A DNA stretch of 64,000 nt from Candidatus Kinetoplastibacterium galatii TCC219 (GTDB lineage: Bacteria > Pseudomonadota > Gammaproteobacteria > Burkholderiales > Burkholderiaceae_B): positions 62,001-126,000 of the forward strand of contig NC_020284.1 of the NCBI RefSeq assembly GCF_000340905.1, in the 5' to 3' direction. A model generated the notes under the pieces. It did not search any database and was not told the DNA's origin. It was given only the letters and a program-made list of their open reading frames with translations. Positions 1 to 8,706 of this stretch are shown here, piece by piece; within the stretch, counting starts at the first letter, position 1, and each line of letters begins with the position of its first letter. The translations under genes were made by a program, and so were the position numbers.

Positions 1-341
1 ATTTCATTAATTAATTTTTGTGAAAAAATTGATTGTCCTAGACCACATCCTATGACCCATGTATTAACTTTAATTTGAGATTTTAGCCAGTAGGTAGCAG
101 TATTTATCATTAGTTCTGGCTGCATAAAATCAACTGAAATTGGTGATTCATTGTAGGCAAAACCAATCAATACTTTGCCTACACCAAGTTTTAAAGCTGC
201 CCGTCCTGCAAGTAATATAGATCCTAACATGCCATTACTACCTCCAATAATCCCTACTGTTCCATAATCTCCCTTATTGCTATCTAGGTTTCTTTTTTGG
301 AATAATTCTGATAAATTCTCAAAATTAATATCAACTATCAT
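1..341 (-). CDS. nnrD: ADP-dependent NAD(P)H-hydrate dehydratase, C-terminal part cut off by window edge
   Basis: Minus-strand reading from the ATG at 341-339 gives an open frame to the window edge (113 codons seen). The segment NKGDYGTVGIIGGSNGMLG, followed by LAGRAALKLGVGKV, is the N-terminal signature of the ribokinase-like YjeF C-terminal family. This family dehydrates damaged NAD(P)H hydrates in the cytosol in an ATP/ADP-dependent repair reaction. In many bacteria it is fused to the NAD(P)HX epimerase (YjeF N-terminal domain). Here the ATG lies right before the dehydratase domain, so this is the stand-alone form; an epimerase gene is not visible. The start is supported by the family's usual start of homology. 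The catalytic C-terminal half is outside the window. Confidence 0.8.
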   Translation of the reverse strand, partial: MIVDINFENLSELFQKRNLDSNKGDYGTVGIIGGSNGMLGSILLAGRAALKLGVGKVLIGFAYNESPISVDFMQPELMINTATYWLKSQIKVNTWVIGCGLGQSIFSQKLINE

Positions 342-377
342 ATTTATTATAATTTTTTAAGAGCATGAAATTATATT

Positions 378-407
378 TAGACAAATAAAGGTTATTTGTA
401 GTATCTT
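378..407 (+). promoter_or_regulatory. candidate sigma70 promoter of tRNA-Arg
   Basis: TAGACA (378-383), an 18-nt spacer and TATCTT (402-407) stand 8 nt before the first base of the tRNA. It is a reasonable but imperfect match; in such AT-rich DNA chance matches are common. Confidence 0.35.
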
Positions 408-415
408 ACTACATT

Positions 416-490
416 GCATCCGTAGTTCAATGGATAGAATATGAGTTTCCGAAGCTCATGATACAGGTTCAATTCCTGCCGGATGCGCCA
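416..490 (+). tRNA. tRNA-Arg (anticodon CCG)
   Basis: Acceptor arms GCATCCG (416-422) and CGGATGC (480-486) pair fully, followed by discriminator G and an encoded CCA (488-490). The anticodon stem-loop TGAGT-TTCCGAA-GCTCA places CCG in the anticodon, and a normal T arm (CAGG-TTCAATT-CCTG) follows. It reads CGG codons, which should be rare in such an AT-rich genome. Confidence 0.95.
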
Positions 491-510
491 GATTTTTTAA
501 ATTTTTAATA

Positions 511-2073
511 TTAATGAGTATTAAAGTGTTCATTAAGTTCATCTTGTAAAAATTTGATATACTCATCGAAATTTATTTCATTTTTTTCATCTAATTCTTG
601 ACACTCCTCATGAGATTTAATAGCATTTTCCTTATATTTATAATAATTTAGATTTCTTTCGCTCTTTAAGAGAGATGCATAATTTTTGCTTATTTCTAAT
701 GAGTATTCTGCCAAAGATATTTTTCTGTCTCTTAGATTTTTAATAATCATTGCTGATGGCGTAAGATCTTGATCATTTATTTTTCTAAGTTGATTTAGTA
801 CGGAATCACAGTATAAGTTTTTATGTGTTCCTTTATCTAGTAGAGAAGCAATATCACTTACCTTGGTTATTATTTCAGTAGCCCATTGTTTTAATGGAAC
901 TTGTGAACCAGCTTTTTTAATTAATAATTTTGGTTCCCTTCCTCTACATGCAACATTAGAAAAATTCTCATAATGCTCCTTATACTCATTATTAATAAAT
1001 ACAGGACTATCTTCAGTTGCGCAAAATAATAGAAAAGCATCTAAGAATCTACAAGTTTCAGCACTTATTCCTATTGCAGAATCTAAGTCGATATCTAGAC
1101 ATCTTACCTCGATATATTGAACCCCTTTGTTTTTTAAACTATTTATTAATCTATCGTTATTATCAATTAAGCATTTGGGTCTTATCATGGAATAGTATTC
1201 ATTTTCAATCTGAAGGATATTAGTATTTAATTGGATCCATTCATCTTTATAGCGAGTACCAATATTTTGATAATCAGGCCAAGGTTTTCTGATAGCTTCA
1301 TATAGCCCTACAAGAAATTCTTCTAAGCTATTGTAAGATATATCTAATGTAGATTGAACTTTGCTATAGTAACCAAATTTGCTTACTCTTAGGCTTGTTG
1401 CGTAAGGCATGTAAAAAGTGTTTTTATCTATTTCTTCAAGATCCTTTATATTGACATTGCTTCCTATTAAATCGCGAGATATAGCAGGTGTTGATCCGAA
1501 TAAATATACTATTAACCATGAGTGCCTTATAAAATTACGCATTAGTTTGAAATAAGATTGATTTTTTAGATTTTCTTGATCTTTAGCCTTGTAGCCTAAG
1601 TTTTCTATTATTTCTTCATTTAATGAAAAATTATAATGAAGCCCTGCTATGCACTGCATTTTCCTTCCATAACGCCTTGCTAGGCCTTTTCTATATACAT
1701 GCTTATACATGCCGGCATTAGACTTTCCGAACCATGCTATTGGTATATCATTATCTTTTTTTGAGGATAGTTCTGGTATTGAATTGTGCCACAACATTTC
1801 ATTATCTAACGAACTATAAACGAAATTATGTATACTAAGTAGCTCTTCCATCAAAGACTCAACAGAATTATTAGTTCCTGTGATAAGTTCTAATAAAGCT
1901 TCTGAGTAATCCATTGTTATATTTTTATTTGTCAAGGCAGAGCCTAGTGCATATGGGTGAGTTAGATTTGATAAATCTCCTGAATAGTTTACTCTTAATG
2001 ACTCCCTCTCTATTCCTCGTAAAATTTTTGAGGATAAATCTCTAATGTCTTTAAGTAAATTTATATTAGTCAT
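511..2073 (-). CDS. gshA: glutamate-cysteine ligase (class I)
   Basis: 520 residues, close to E. coli GshA (518). It catalyses ATP-dependent joining of L-glutamate and L-cysteine, the first step of glutathione synthesis, in the cytosol. The N-terminal GIERESLRV (about residues 20-28) and TMDYSEALLELIT (about 53-65) are the glutamate/Mg-binding signatures of the gamma-proteobacterial-type enzyme. The domain runs to about residue 380 and the rest is the helical C-terminal part. The gene is alone on the minus strand: tRNA-Arg converges on it and ubiE diverges from it across 280 bases. No gshB is visible. Glutathione would also serve the monothiol glutaredoxin encoded at 13.6 kb. Confidence 0.93.
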   Translation of the reverse strand: MTNINLLKDIRDLSSKILRGIERESLRVNYSGDLSNLTHPYALGSALTNKNITMDYSEALLELITGTNNSVESLMEELLSIHNFVYSSLDNEMLWHNSIPELSSKKDNDIPIAWFGKSNAGMYKHVYRKGLARRYGRKMQCIAGLHYNFSLNEEIIENLGYKAKDQENLKNQSYFKLMRNFIRHSWLIVYLFGSTPAISRDLIGSNVNIKDLEEIDKNTFYMPYATSLRVSKFGYYSKVQSTLDISYNSLEEFLVGLYEAIRKPWPDYQNIGTRYKDEWIQLNTNILQIENEYYSMIRPKCLIDNNDRLINSLKNKGVQYIEVRCLDIDLDSAIGISAETCRFLDAFLLFCATEDSPVFINNEYKEHYENFSNVACRGREPKLLIKKAGSQVPLKQWATEIITKVSDIASLLDKGTHKNLYCDSVLNQLRKINDQDLTPSAMIIKNLRDRKISLAEYSLEISKNYASLLKSERNLNYYKYKENAIKSHEECQELDEKNEINFDEYIKFLQDELNEHFNTH

Positions 2074-2353
2074 AGTGTATTATGCGTATTTAAATTTTTC
2101 ATTATTGTGAGTTCATTTATATTGATAAGTTAAGTTTGTTATGCTTCAAAAGATACTCATAAGTTTATAAGAATATAAGTTGTATGAAAAACAAAGTTGC
2201 TTAGCATGATCATTATATCCTATAAAGATTTTATAGTGGCGTTTTATCAAAAGAGTATAGAATAACTAATATATAGGGATTTTAACTTTTCTAGAGGAAT
2301 AATCAGTTTTCTGAATATTAGAATAATTTAGTTTATTGATAACAAATAATTAT

Positions 2354-3124
2354 ATGGAACACGGAGTTAATGAAGGTTTTTTAAATGATACAGATTCTAC
2401 ACATTTTGGATATAAATTTGTTGAGAAATCTGAAAAGAAAATGCTAGTGTCAAGGGTTTTTCAGTCTGTAGCAGATCGGTATGATTTAATGAACGATATA
2501 ATGTCACTTGGATTACATCATATATGGAAAAAATTTTTAGTGAGTAAATCAAATATAAGATCAGGGATGAAAATCCTTGATATAGCTGGTGGCACTGGTG
2601 ATTTAGCAAGAATGTTTATTGACACACATAGAAAAAATGTTGAGGTTTGGCTTACCGATATTAATGTAAATATGTTAAATGTAGGTTGCAATAGATTAAT
2701 AAATCGTGGTTATGTTTTACCTATTGTTGCTTGTGATGCAGAGGCATTACCTTTCCCTTCATCTTATTTTGATAGAATCAGCGTTTCTTTTGGTTTACGT
2801 AATATGACAGATAAGATGCGAGCTATGTCGGAGATGAGAAGAGTTCTTAAACCTGGCGGGAAACTGCTGATATTAGAGTTTTCGCATATAATTGAACCTT
2901 TAAAAGCTTTATATGATTATTATTCTTTTAAATTTTTACCTTGGTTAGGGAGCAAGATAACAGGAGACGGAGATAGTTATAGATATTTAGTAGAATCAAT
3001 ACGAATGCATCCTAAACAGGAGGTGTTGGCACAAATGATGACTGATTCTGGTTTCCGTAAAGTAAAGTTTTCTAATATAAGTGCTGGTATAGTAGCATTG
3101 CATGAAGGTATAAAAATAAATTAG
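2354..3124 (+). CDS. ubiE: ubiquinone/menaquinone biosynthesis C-methyltransferase
   Basis: SAM-dependent methyltransferase that C-methylates the benzoquinol ring in ubiquinone synthesis. SAM motif I ILDIAGGTGD lies at about residues 74-83, and the family signatures RYDLMNDIMS (about 42-51) and FGLRNMTDK are present. Start: the frame opens earlier at a TTG (2336), but the ATG at 2354 gives MEHGV and is preferred; neither has a strong ribosome binding site. At 256 residues it is near the family's usual 250. It heads a four-gene block (Tim44 protein, ubiJ, ubiB) with short spacers, so ubiquinone synthesis functions are co-transcribed. This order is typical of Bordetella relatives (from memory). 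Confidence 0.93.
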   Translation: MEHGVNEGFLNDTDSTHFGYKFVEKSEKKMLVSRVFQSVADRYDLMNDIMSLGLHHIWKKFLVSKSNIRSGMKILDIAGGTGDLARMFIDTHRKNVEVWLTDINVNMLNVGCNRLINRGYVLPIVACDAEALPFPSSYFDRISVSFGLRNMTDKMRAMSEMRRVLKPGGKLLILEFSHIIEPLKALYDYYSFKFLPWLGSKITGDGDSYRYLVESIRMHPKQEVLAQMMTDSGFRKVKFSNISAGIVALHEGIKIN

Positions 3125-3144
3125 AGAAAATTTAAGGAGTGTGT

Positions 3145-4011
3145 ATGCTTGTCTCATTGAAGAGTAGATGTTTTTTATTATTTTTAATATTTATTATATT
3201 TGCAGCCATGTCTCTATCTTGCCATGTGGAGGCTCGTCGTATTGGAGGAGGTCATAGTATTGGGAAACAGTATAAAACACCATGCAAAAAAAATTATTCC
3301 AATTCTAATAATAGCTCGTACAAAAATGAATCAAAAAAATCTTTAAATAATAGTAATAGAGATAGTTTGTTTTCTAGAATAATAGGACCGATGATTGCAG
3401 GTTTTGGTTTGGCTACCATATTGTCATACTTTGGAATGAGTAGTTTTTTTGTGAATTTTGTTTCTATATTAATAGTTTTTTTCTTAATCCTGTCTTCCAC
3501 ATATCTTGTTTTTAGCTATCTTTTTATGAAAAATAGTAGATTTAATTATTGTAGAAAACAAAGAGATATCTATGATAGTAATTGTACTTATTTTAATAAT
3601 GATATAGAAAGAAATATTTCTGATGATAGAAATTTAAGCGGTAATTTCAATATAAAAGAGTTTTCAGAGCAAGCGAAAGGGTTTTTCTTGCATATGCAAG
3701 AGTTATGGAAAAATGGTGATATAAACTCATTAAATATTTATCTAACAGAAGAAATGATTAGAAATATAGAAAATGATTTTAAATGCAAAAATTATAATCG
3801 AGAAGTTCAAGTGTTATCTTTATATTCTGAATTTCTAAATATCGATAATGAGAATAGTGATGGTAATATTATGGCAAATATTCGTTTTTTCGGAGTTGTT
3901 AAGGAAGATGATAATTCAGATGTTAGTAGTTTTGATGAAATATGGATTTTCCAAAAAGGAAACTCTTCTGGATGGATTTTAGCGGGAATCCAGAAAAATA
4001 TTGATGATTAG
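3145..4011 (+). CDS. Tim44-like domain membrane protein
   Basis: 288 residues from the ATG at 3145, chosen because AAGGAG (3134-3139) sits 5 nt upstream; an earlier GTG in frame overlaps that site. The N-terminus is a signal peptide (hydrophobic LFLIFIIFAAMSLSC, then HVEA before a basic RRIGGG). A Ser/Asn-rich low-complexity linker (about 45-75) and two hydrophobic segments (about 80-100 and 103-125) follow. The C-terminal third (about 170-285, ending GWILAGIQ) is the Tim44/MBA1-like fold. Bacterial members are inner-membrane proteins of unclear role. The position between ubiE and ubiJ is conserved in related betaproteobacteria, but a role in quinone synthesis is not proven. Confidence 0.75.
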   Translation: MLVSLKSRCFLLFLIFIIFAAMSLSCHVEARRIGGGHSIGKQYKTPCKKNYSNSNNSSYKNESKKSLNNSNRDSLFSRIIGPMIAGFGLATILSYFGMSSFFVNFVSILIVFFLILSSTYLVFSYLFMKNSRFNYCRKQRDIYDSNCTYFNNDIERNISDDRNLSGNFNIKEFSEQAKGFFLHMQELWKNGDINSLNIYLTEEMIRNIENDFKCKNYNREVQVLSLYSEFLNIDNENSDGNIMANIRFFGVVKEDDNSDVSSFDEIWIFQKGNSSGWILAGIQKNIDD

Positions 4012-4037
4012 TCGAGTATTTTTATGGGTTTTTTAAT

Positions 4038-4646
4038 ATGTCTCATTCATTTATAAATAAATTAGTTTTTATAATTAATCAGTTATTCAATAGAAATAAT
4101 GATTTATCAAGTATTTTGAGACAACATGTTGGTAAAGTATTAGAGATCAATATTAACAATTATTTATTAAGATTTATTGTTAATAATGAAGGTATGTTTG
4201 AAGTTAATGATTATAGTCATAAAAATCCTAATATGGTTGTAACTTGTAATGAGTCTATTATTAAGATGCTTAAATCTGCTAATAATTTCGATATTTCTTA
4301 TTTGTCTAAATTTGTTCACGTATCTGGTGATCTACAGTTTATGAACGACATGTCAATCTTATTAAGTAATATAGAGAGAGATATTAAAAATAAATTTTAT
4401 AAAATTATTGAGGACTTTGTGAACAGCACTGTATTGGTCCATAAGAGCATGTGTGATTTTGGTGCTAATTTATCAAAGAATTTTAATATATCATTCAATA
4501 AAGAGTTTGATATTTTAGCTGATAAATTTGCATATCAAGATTTTGAGGATAATTTGCAATCTGTTTATATGGATGTAAAGAAAATACGTATTCGCATAAA
4601 TAATTTATGCAAAAATATTAATAATATTATAAAAGTTGAATCTTAA
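4038..4646 (+). CDS. ubiJ: ubiquinone biosynthesis accessory factor, SCP2 domain
   Basis: 202 residues, similar in size to E. coli UbiJ (201). The N-terminal 110 residues form a diverged SCP2 sterol-carrier-like domain, including LRQHVGKVLEININN and NPNMVVTCNESIIKML. The C-terminal part is charged and helical with coiled-coil character. UbiJ binds hydrophobic ubiquinone intermediates and scaffolds the soluble Ubi complex. Identification rests mainly on position immediately before ubiB, the usual yigP/ubiJ place, plus the weak SCP2 pattern. The gene ends 4 nt before the ubiB ATG, suggesting coupled translation. Confidence 0.75.
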   Translation: MSHSFINKLVFIINQLFNRNNDLSSILRQHVGKVLEININNYLLRFIVNNEGMFEVNDYSHKNPNMVVTCNESIIKMLKSANNFDISYLSKFVHVSGDLQFMNDMSILLSNIERDIKNKFYKIIEDFVNSTVLVHKSMCDFGANLSKNFNISFNKEFDILADKFAYQDFEDNLQSVYMDVKKIRIRINNLCKNINNIIKVES

Positions 4647-4650
4647 GAAA

Positions 4651-6132
4651 ATGTATTCAATCTTTCGTTTAATTTATATTGTCTTTGTTTCTATAAGACA
4701 TGGGTTGCCAAGATTATTAATTAGTAGTGGCAATTCTAGACTTTCTAATTTTTTTATAAAAATAATTACTCTTTTTTCTATAAGAAATATCGATCGAGGT
4801 AAATCATTTAGACTAGCACTAGAAAAACTTGGCCCCTTATTTATAAAGCTTGGTCAATCATTGTCAGGCAGAAACGATTTATTGCCAGATGATATTACGG
4901 CTGAGCTTGTTATGCTATATGACAAAGTATCGCCATTCCCTTCTAATGAGGCTATTAGTTGTATAGAAAGTTCGTTTGGTAAATCCATAGATAATTTATT
5001 CTTAAATTTTAATAGAATTCCGGCAGCTGCAGCTTCTGTTGCACAGGTGCATTTTGCTATCACGCTTGATGGTCGTGAAGTTGCTGTGAAAATTCTAAGA
5101 CCTGGTATTTTAGAAGTAATTGAGAGAGATTTATCCTTACTCAGGTTTTTGTCTAAGATTATTAATTTCTTTTGGTCAGAATCTAACAGATTGAAACTTA
5201 TAGAGGTTGTTAATGAATTTGACAAATATTTACATAAAGAAATAGATCTAAGATGTGAGGCTGCTAATTGTAGTCAAATTAGATCTAATTTTAATAATGA
5301 TGATAATAGAAAAGGAATGTTAATTGCCCCTAATATTATATGGGAGTTAACTAATTCCTTAGTATTGACAATGGAAAGAATGTATGGAATTCCTATAAAT
5401 CAAATAGATAATTTACGTAGTGTTGGTCTTAATACATCCGATATAGCTTCTAAAGGAATTCATATTTTTCTTTTACAGGTTTTTGAAGATGGTTTTTTTC
5501 ATGCTGATATGCATCCTGGAAATATATATGTATCTTATAATAGGAGTACCTTAGGTAGCTATATAGCTTTAGATTTTGGTATAGTTGGTTGTTTATCGGA
5601 TTCTGATAAGAATTATCTTGCTCAAAATCTAGTGGCTTTTTTTCATAAAGATTATAAGAGTGTTGCTAAGTTGCATATTGAATCTGGATGGGTATCAAAG
5701 GATACTGTAGTCGAAGACCTAGAAAGTGCTATTCGTACTGTTTGTGAACCATATTTTGGTAAGCCGCTATCTGAGTTATCGATAGGCAAGTTATTATTAA
5801 AGCTATTTCAGGTATCTCGATCTTTTAATATGGAAGTACAGCCGCAATTAGTTCTTCTTCAAAAGACTTTATTAAATGTTGAGGCATTAGGAATTCAGTT
5901 AGATCCATCATTAAACTTATGGGAAACTGCTAAACCATATCTTGAGCAATGGTTACGACAGAGGGTTGGACTTTATGCTTTTTATGACTCACTGAAAAAT
6001 GAAGCCATGAAATTGCCTTCTATATTGCCAGCAATACCTCGGTTATTACATGATTCTCTGTTATATAAAAATCATGATATAAGGATAATGGAAGAGTTGC
6101 TAAAGAGTAAAAAAATAATTGCTATATTATAA
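4651..6132 (+). CDS. ubiB: ubiquinone biosynthesis kinase-like protein UbiB, C-terminus shortened
   Basis: Atypical ABC1/ADCK-type kinase needed for ubiquinone synthesis. Seen: KLGQ motif (about residues 66-69), Ala-rich nucleotide loop AAAASVAQVH (about 125-134), VAVKI with the ATP-site Lys (about 147), catalytic HADMHPGN (about 283-290) and the LDFG metal motif (about 307-310). The ATG at 4651 is preferred to a TTG at 4636 that lies inside ubiJ. The protein has 493 residues against 546 in E. coli. It stops right after the amphipathic KSKKIIAIL, so the two C-terminal membrane helices of the family are missing. It is last in the ubi block; a 240-base gap follows with no clear feature. Confidence 0.92.
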   Translation: MYSIFRLIYIVFVSIRHGLPRLLISSGNSRLSNFFIKIITLFSIRNIDRGKSFRLALEKLGPLFIKLGQSLSGRNDLLPDDITAELVMLYDKVSPFPSNEAISCIESSFGKSIDNLFLNFNRIPAAAASVAQVHFAITLDGREVAVKILRPGILEVIERDLSLLRFLSKIINFFWSESNRLKLIEVVNEFDKYLHKEIDLRCEAANCSQIRSNFNNDDNRKGMLIAPNIIWELTNSLVLTMERMYGIPINQIDNLRSVGLNTSDIASKGIHIFLLQVFEDGFFHADMHPGNIYVSYNRSTLGSYIALDFGIVGCLSDSDKNYLAQNLVAFFHKDYKSVAKLHIESGWVSKDTVVEDLESAIRTVCEPYFGKPLSELSIGKLLLKLFQVSRSFNMEVQPQLVLLQKTLLNVEALGIQLDPSLNLWETAKPYLEQWLRQRVGLYAFYDSLKNEAMKLPSILPAIPRLLHDSLLYKNHDIRIMEELLKSKKIIAIL

Positions 6133-6372
6133 TATCTTCCATAATAACGAATGTTCTTTCTATTTGTTTAATAGTGTTTCTATATTTAGATCGTTAGTTT
6201 TATGAAAATTATCAGTACTTATATAAGATTTTCTTTTTTTGATATTAATATTAATTGGTTAATTTGAATGGTTTTATTAATCATCAATATGGACATAAAT
6301 TACATGCTTGCTATAGTTTCTTAAACAATTTATGATGATCTTGCTTAGTTTATAGTATTAAGAATAGTAAAT

Positions 6373-6978
6373 ATGTTAAAAATTGGTTTAACTGGTGGTA
6401 TAGGCGCAGGTAAGACACTTGTCTCTTATTTTCTTAGAAAACTAGGTGCTTACGTAATAGATACCGATGAGATTGCAAAATCACTTACAGATATTGGTGG
6501 AGAGGCTATACCAAGAATAGTAGAGATTTTTGGTGAAAAAGTTATTGATAGTAATGGTCTATTAGATAGATCTTGGTTACGTGAACTTATTTTTTCTGAC
6601 AATAATGCCCGTATCAATTTAGAATCGATAATGCATCCTTTGATTAATTATTATTCTGACTTGATGCTTAAAGAATTTGTAGGATTATACGTTGTTTTTG
6701 TTGTCCCATTATTAGTAGATTCTTCAATATGGTTGGATAAGGTTAATCGTATATGCGTTGTCGATTGTGATGAAGATACTCAGATAAAAAGGGTTAGTAA
6801 ACGTCACTTGAGCCTAAGCACTATAAAAAAAATTATATCTGTACAGTCTGATCGTTATACGCGTTTGAATTTTGCCGATGATATTATCATAAACGATGAT
6901 AGTATCTCTAAACATGATTTATTTAGACAAGTTAAGATGAATCACGATTATTGGTGCGTGCTATCTGAAAGATTTTAA
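6373..6978 (+). CDS. coaE: dephospho-CoA kinase
   Basis: Final step of coenzyme A synthesis: ATP-dependent phosphorylation of the 3'-hydroxyl of dephospho-CoA. The Walker A motif GGIGAGKT is at residues 8-15, followed by the substrate-site DTDEIAKSL (about 31-39) and the family's PLLVDS and QIKRVSKR segments. At 201 residues it matches the family (E. coli 206). ATG start at 6373. It is followed by zapD, as in other proteobacteria (coaE-zapD-yacG), but no yacG follows. The preceding step, CoaD, is encoded at 48.9 kb. Confidence 0.93.
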   Translation: MLKIGLTGGIGAGKTLVSYFLRKLGAYVIDTDEIAKSLTDIGGEAIPRIVEIFGEKVIDSNGLLDRSWLRELIFSDNNARINLESIMHPLINYYSDLMLKEFVGLYVVFVVPLLVDSSIWLDKVNRICVVDCDEDTQIKRVSKRHLSLSTIKKIISVQSDRYTRLNFADDIIINDDSISKHDLFRQVKMNHDYWCVLSERF

Positions 6979-7062
6979 TGTATTTTATTTAATTTTATAC
7001 AATAGGTTTTATAATATAGTGATTTTTTTGAATACCCATTTAATGAGCGAGTTAGGATCTAC

Positions 7063-7770
7063 TTGCGACTAGAATATCTTTTCGACAGACTATTCTTTAC
7101 TATTCAAAGTAGTGAGAATAGATTGCATCAGATTGCAATTTCTACACTATTTGAGATTATTGATGCTATTGATAGGTCTGATGTTAAAGGTTCTATTTTG
7201 CAAGATTTAGAAAAACAGCGCTTATTTTTGTTAAATTTACGTAGAAACAAAAATGTTAATCAGAGAATGCTAGAGCTAGCTATTTCTGAGCTGAGTACTG
7301 TTAGCTCTAATTTAATATCTTCTGGCAGGCCAGGACATGCTCTTAGAGAAAATGAATGGTTAAATAGTCTTAGAGGGAAATTATTAGTTTCTGGATGTGC
7401 TGCACAAGCTGATATGCCATCTTATTATTTTTGGCAAAACAAAGATGAATCCATTAGGAGGAAAGATTTAAATAATTGGACATCACATATTAGTCCTTTG
7501 TTTGAATCTTTAAAAATGGTTTTAAGTTTGCTAAGAGAGTCTGGTAATTTTGTGGAATGTGTTTCATCAAATAACGGCGAGTATCAAAAAATGTTGGGAG
7601 GTAGAGAATATCAGTTATTAAGATTATGTTTGTATGAAGAGCAGGAAATATTTCCTGAGATAAGTGCAAATAAACATATGATCTCTATAAGATTCTCAAT
7701 GCAAGACAGCGATTTTAAATCCTTACTTGTCAGGGATAGTATAGCTTTTAAAATCGCCTTCTGCCGATGA
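7063..7770 (+). CDS. zapD: cell division protein ZapD, N-terminus split off by a frame disturbance in a T7 run
   Basis: ZapD bundles FtsZ filaments at the division site. The body is clearly ZapD: LRLEYLFDRLFF at the start, HALRENEWLNSLRGKL in the middle and EIFPEISANKHMISIRF near the end. The first usable start in frame is TTG at 7063, but homology continues upstream: codons 7024-7062 read FFEYPFNERVRIY, matching the E. coli N-terminus LFEHPLNEKMRTW. In that frame there is no ATG, GTG or TTG before the stop at 7012. A GTG at 7019 followed by ATT would join the frame if the T7 run at 7023-7029 held eight T. Either RNA polymerase or ribosome slippage, an inactivating indel, or a sequencing error must explain this. 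It follows coaE. Confidence 0.85.
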   Translation: MRLEYLFDRLFFTIQSSENRLHQIAISTLFEIIDAIDRSDVKGSILQDLEKQRLFLLNLRRNKNVNQRMLELAISELSTVSSNLISSGRPGHALRENEWLNSLRGKLLVSGCAAQADMPSYYFWQNKDESIRRKDLNNWTSHISPLFESLKMVLSLLRESGNFVECVSSNNGEYQKMLGGREYQLLRLCLYEEQEIFPEISANKHMISIRFSMQDSDFKSLLVRDSIAFKIAFCR

Positions 7771-7791
7771 TTATTTATGTCTCATCTTTTT

Positions 7792-8661
7792 TTATTCATG
7801 GTTATAATTTTTCGAAACCCAATAACGAGCGAACTGTTGAGCTATACGTCCAGATCTAGATCCTCTCTCTATAGCCCATCTTATGGCCTCATTGCGAAAA
7901 TCAATATAATCAACGTTTTTATTAGTATCATTCTTAATTTGATCAATCCAGTGCTTTACTATATCAAGGTAAAAGTCTTGATTAAATGGATGAAAGGATA
8001 CCCATAACCCGAATCTTTCTGATAGAGAAGTTTTCTCTTCTATTGTTTCTCCAGGATGTATTTCGCCATCTGAGTCTTTTGATGATTGAAGATTCTCATG
8101 AAAATATTCTGGTATTAAATGTCTTCTATTTGAGGTTGCGTAGATTAAAATATTATCGCTTTTTGCGGAGATAGATCCATCTAGAACAGATTTAAGTGCT
8201 TTGTAACTAACTTCACCATTCTCAAAAGAAAGGTCATCACAGAATAGAATATATTTTTCTGGACGATCACTAATTATATCTACAATAAGTGGTAGATCAC
8301 CGAGATCTGATTTATCTATCTCAATTAATCTAAGTCCATGATCAGAATATTTTCCCAACATAGATCTAACCAATGAGCTTTTACCTGTTCCCCTGGCACC
8401 TGTCATTAGAACGTTATTTGCTGGTTTGCCTTCTATGAATTGTTTTGTATTATTATCAATTATTATTTTTTGTCTTTCTATATGTTGTAAATCATTTAAA
8501 TCGATCTTTGATATATTTCTTATAGATTGTAGATGACCTTGTGACCCTTGTTTTCTCCATTTATAGGCAAAAGCATTCCAGTCTGTTTCAGGAGGTACTG
8601 GTGGCAGCCAAGCACTAACCTGCTTTAATACCTTTTTTGCCAACTGATAAAGTTCTTTCAT
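7792..8661 (-). CDS. DUF815 family AAA+ ATPase
   Basis: 289-residue P-loop ATPase. The Walker A motif GARGTGKSS is at residues 88-96; Walker B-like YILFCDDLSF lies at about 138-147; LIYATSNRRHL is a sensor I-like segment, and a C-terminal SGRIAQQFARYW gives the helical lid. N-terminal FAYKWRKQGSQGHLQSI is typical of the DUF815 family, whose cellular role is unknown. It converges on zapD and lies 45 nt downstream of argJ on the same strand, so the two may be co-transcribed. Related betaproteobacteria carry this ATPase close to argJ and yacG (from memory). Confidence 0.85.
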   Translation of the reverse strand: MKELYQLAKKVLKQVSAWLPPVPPETDWNAFAYKWRKQGSQGHLQSIRNISKIDLNDLQHIERQKIIIDNNTKQFIEGKPANNVLMTGARGTGKSSLVRSMLGKYSDHGLRLIEIDKSDLGDLPLIVDIISDRPEKYILFCDDLSFENGEVSYKALKSVLDGSISAKSDNILIYATSNRRHLIPEYFHENLQSSKDSDGEIHPGETIEEKTSLSERFGLWVSFHPFNQDFYLDIVKHWIDQIKNDTNKNVDYIDFRNEAIRWAIERGSRSGRIAQQFARYWVSKNYNHE

Positions 8662-8706
8662 TTTCTAATATCCAGTCTTATCTTCAAAGTAAATCTATTG
8701 AATTTA

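Noticed and set aside
2074-2353. Possible small RNA or gene between gshA and ubiE
   Set aside because: No stable hairpin, open frame with start signal, or known RNA motif seen in these 280 bases.
6133-6372. Remnant of the UbiB membrane helices or a small gene between ubiB and coaE
   Set aside because: All frames are broken by stops within a few codons and no long hydrophobic stretch appears.
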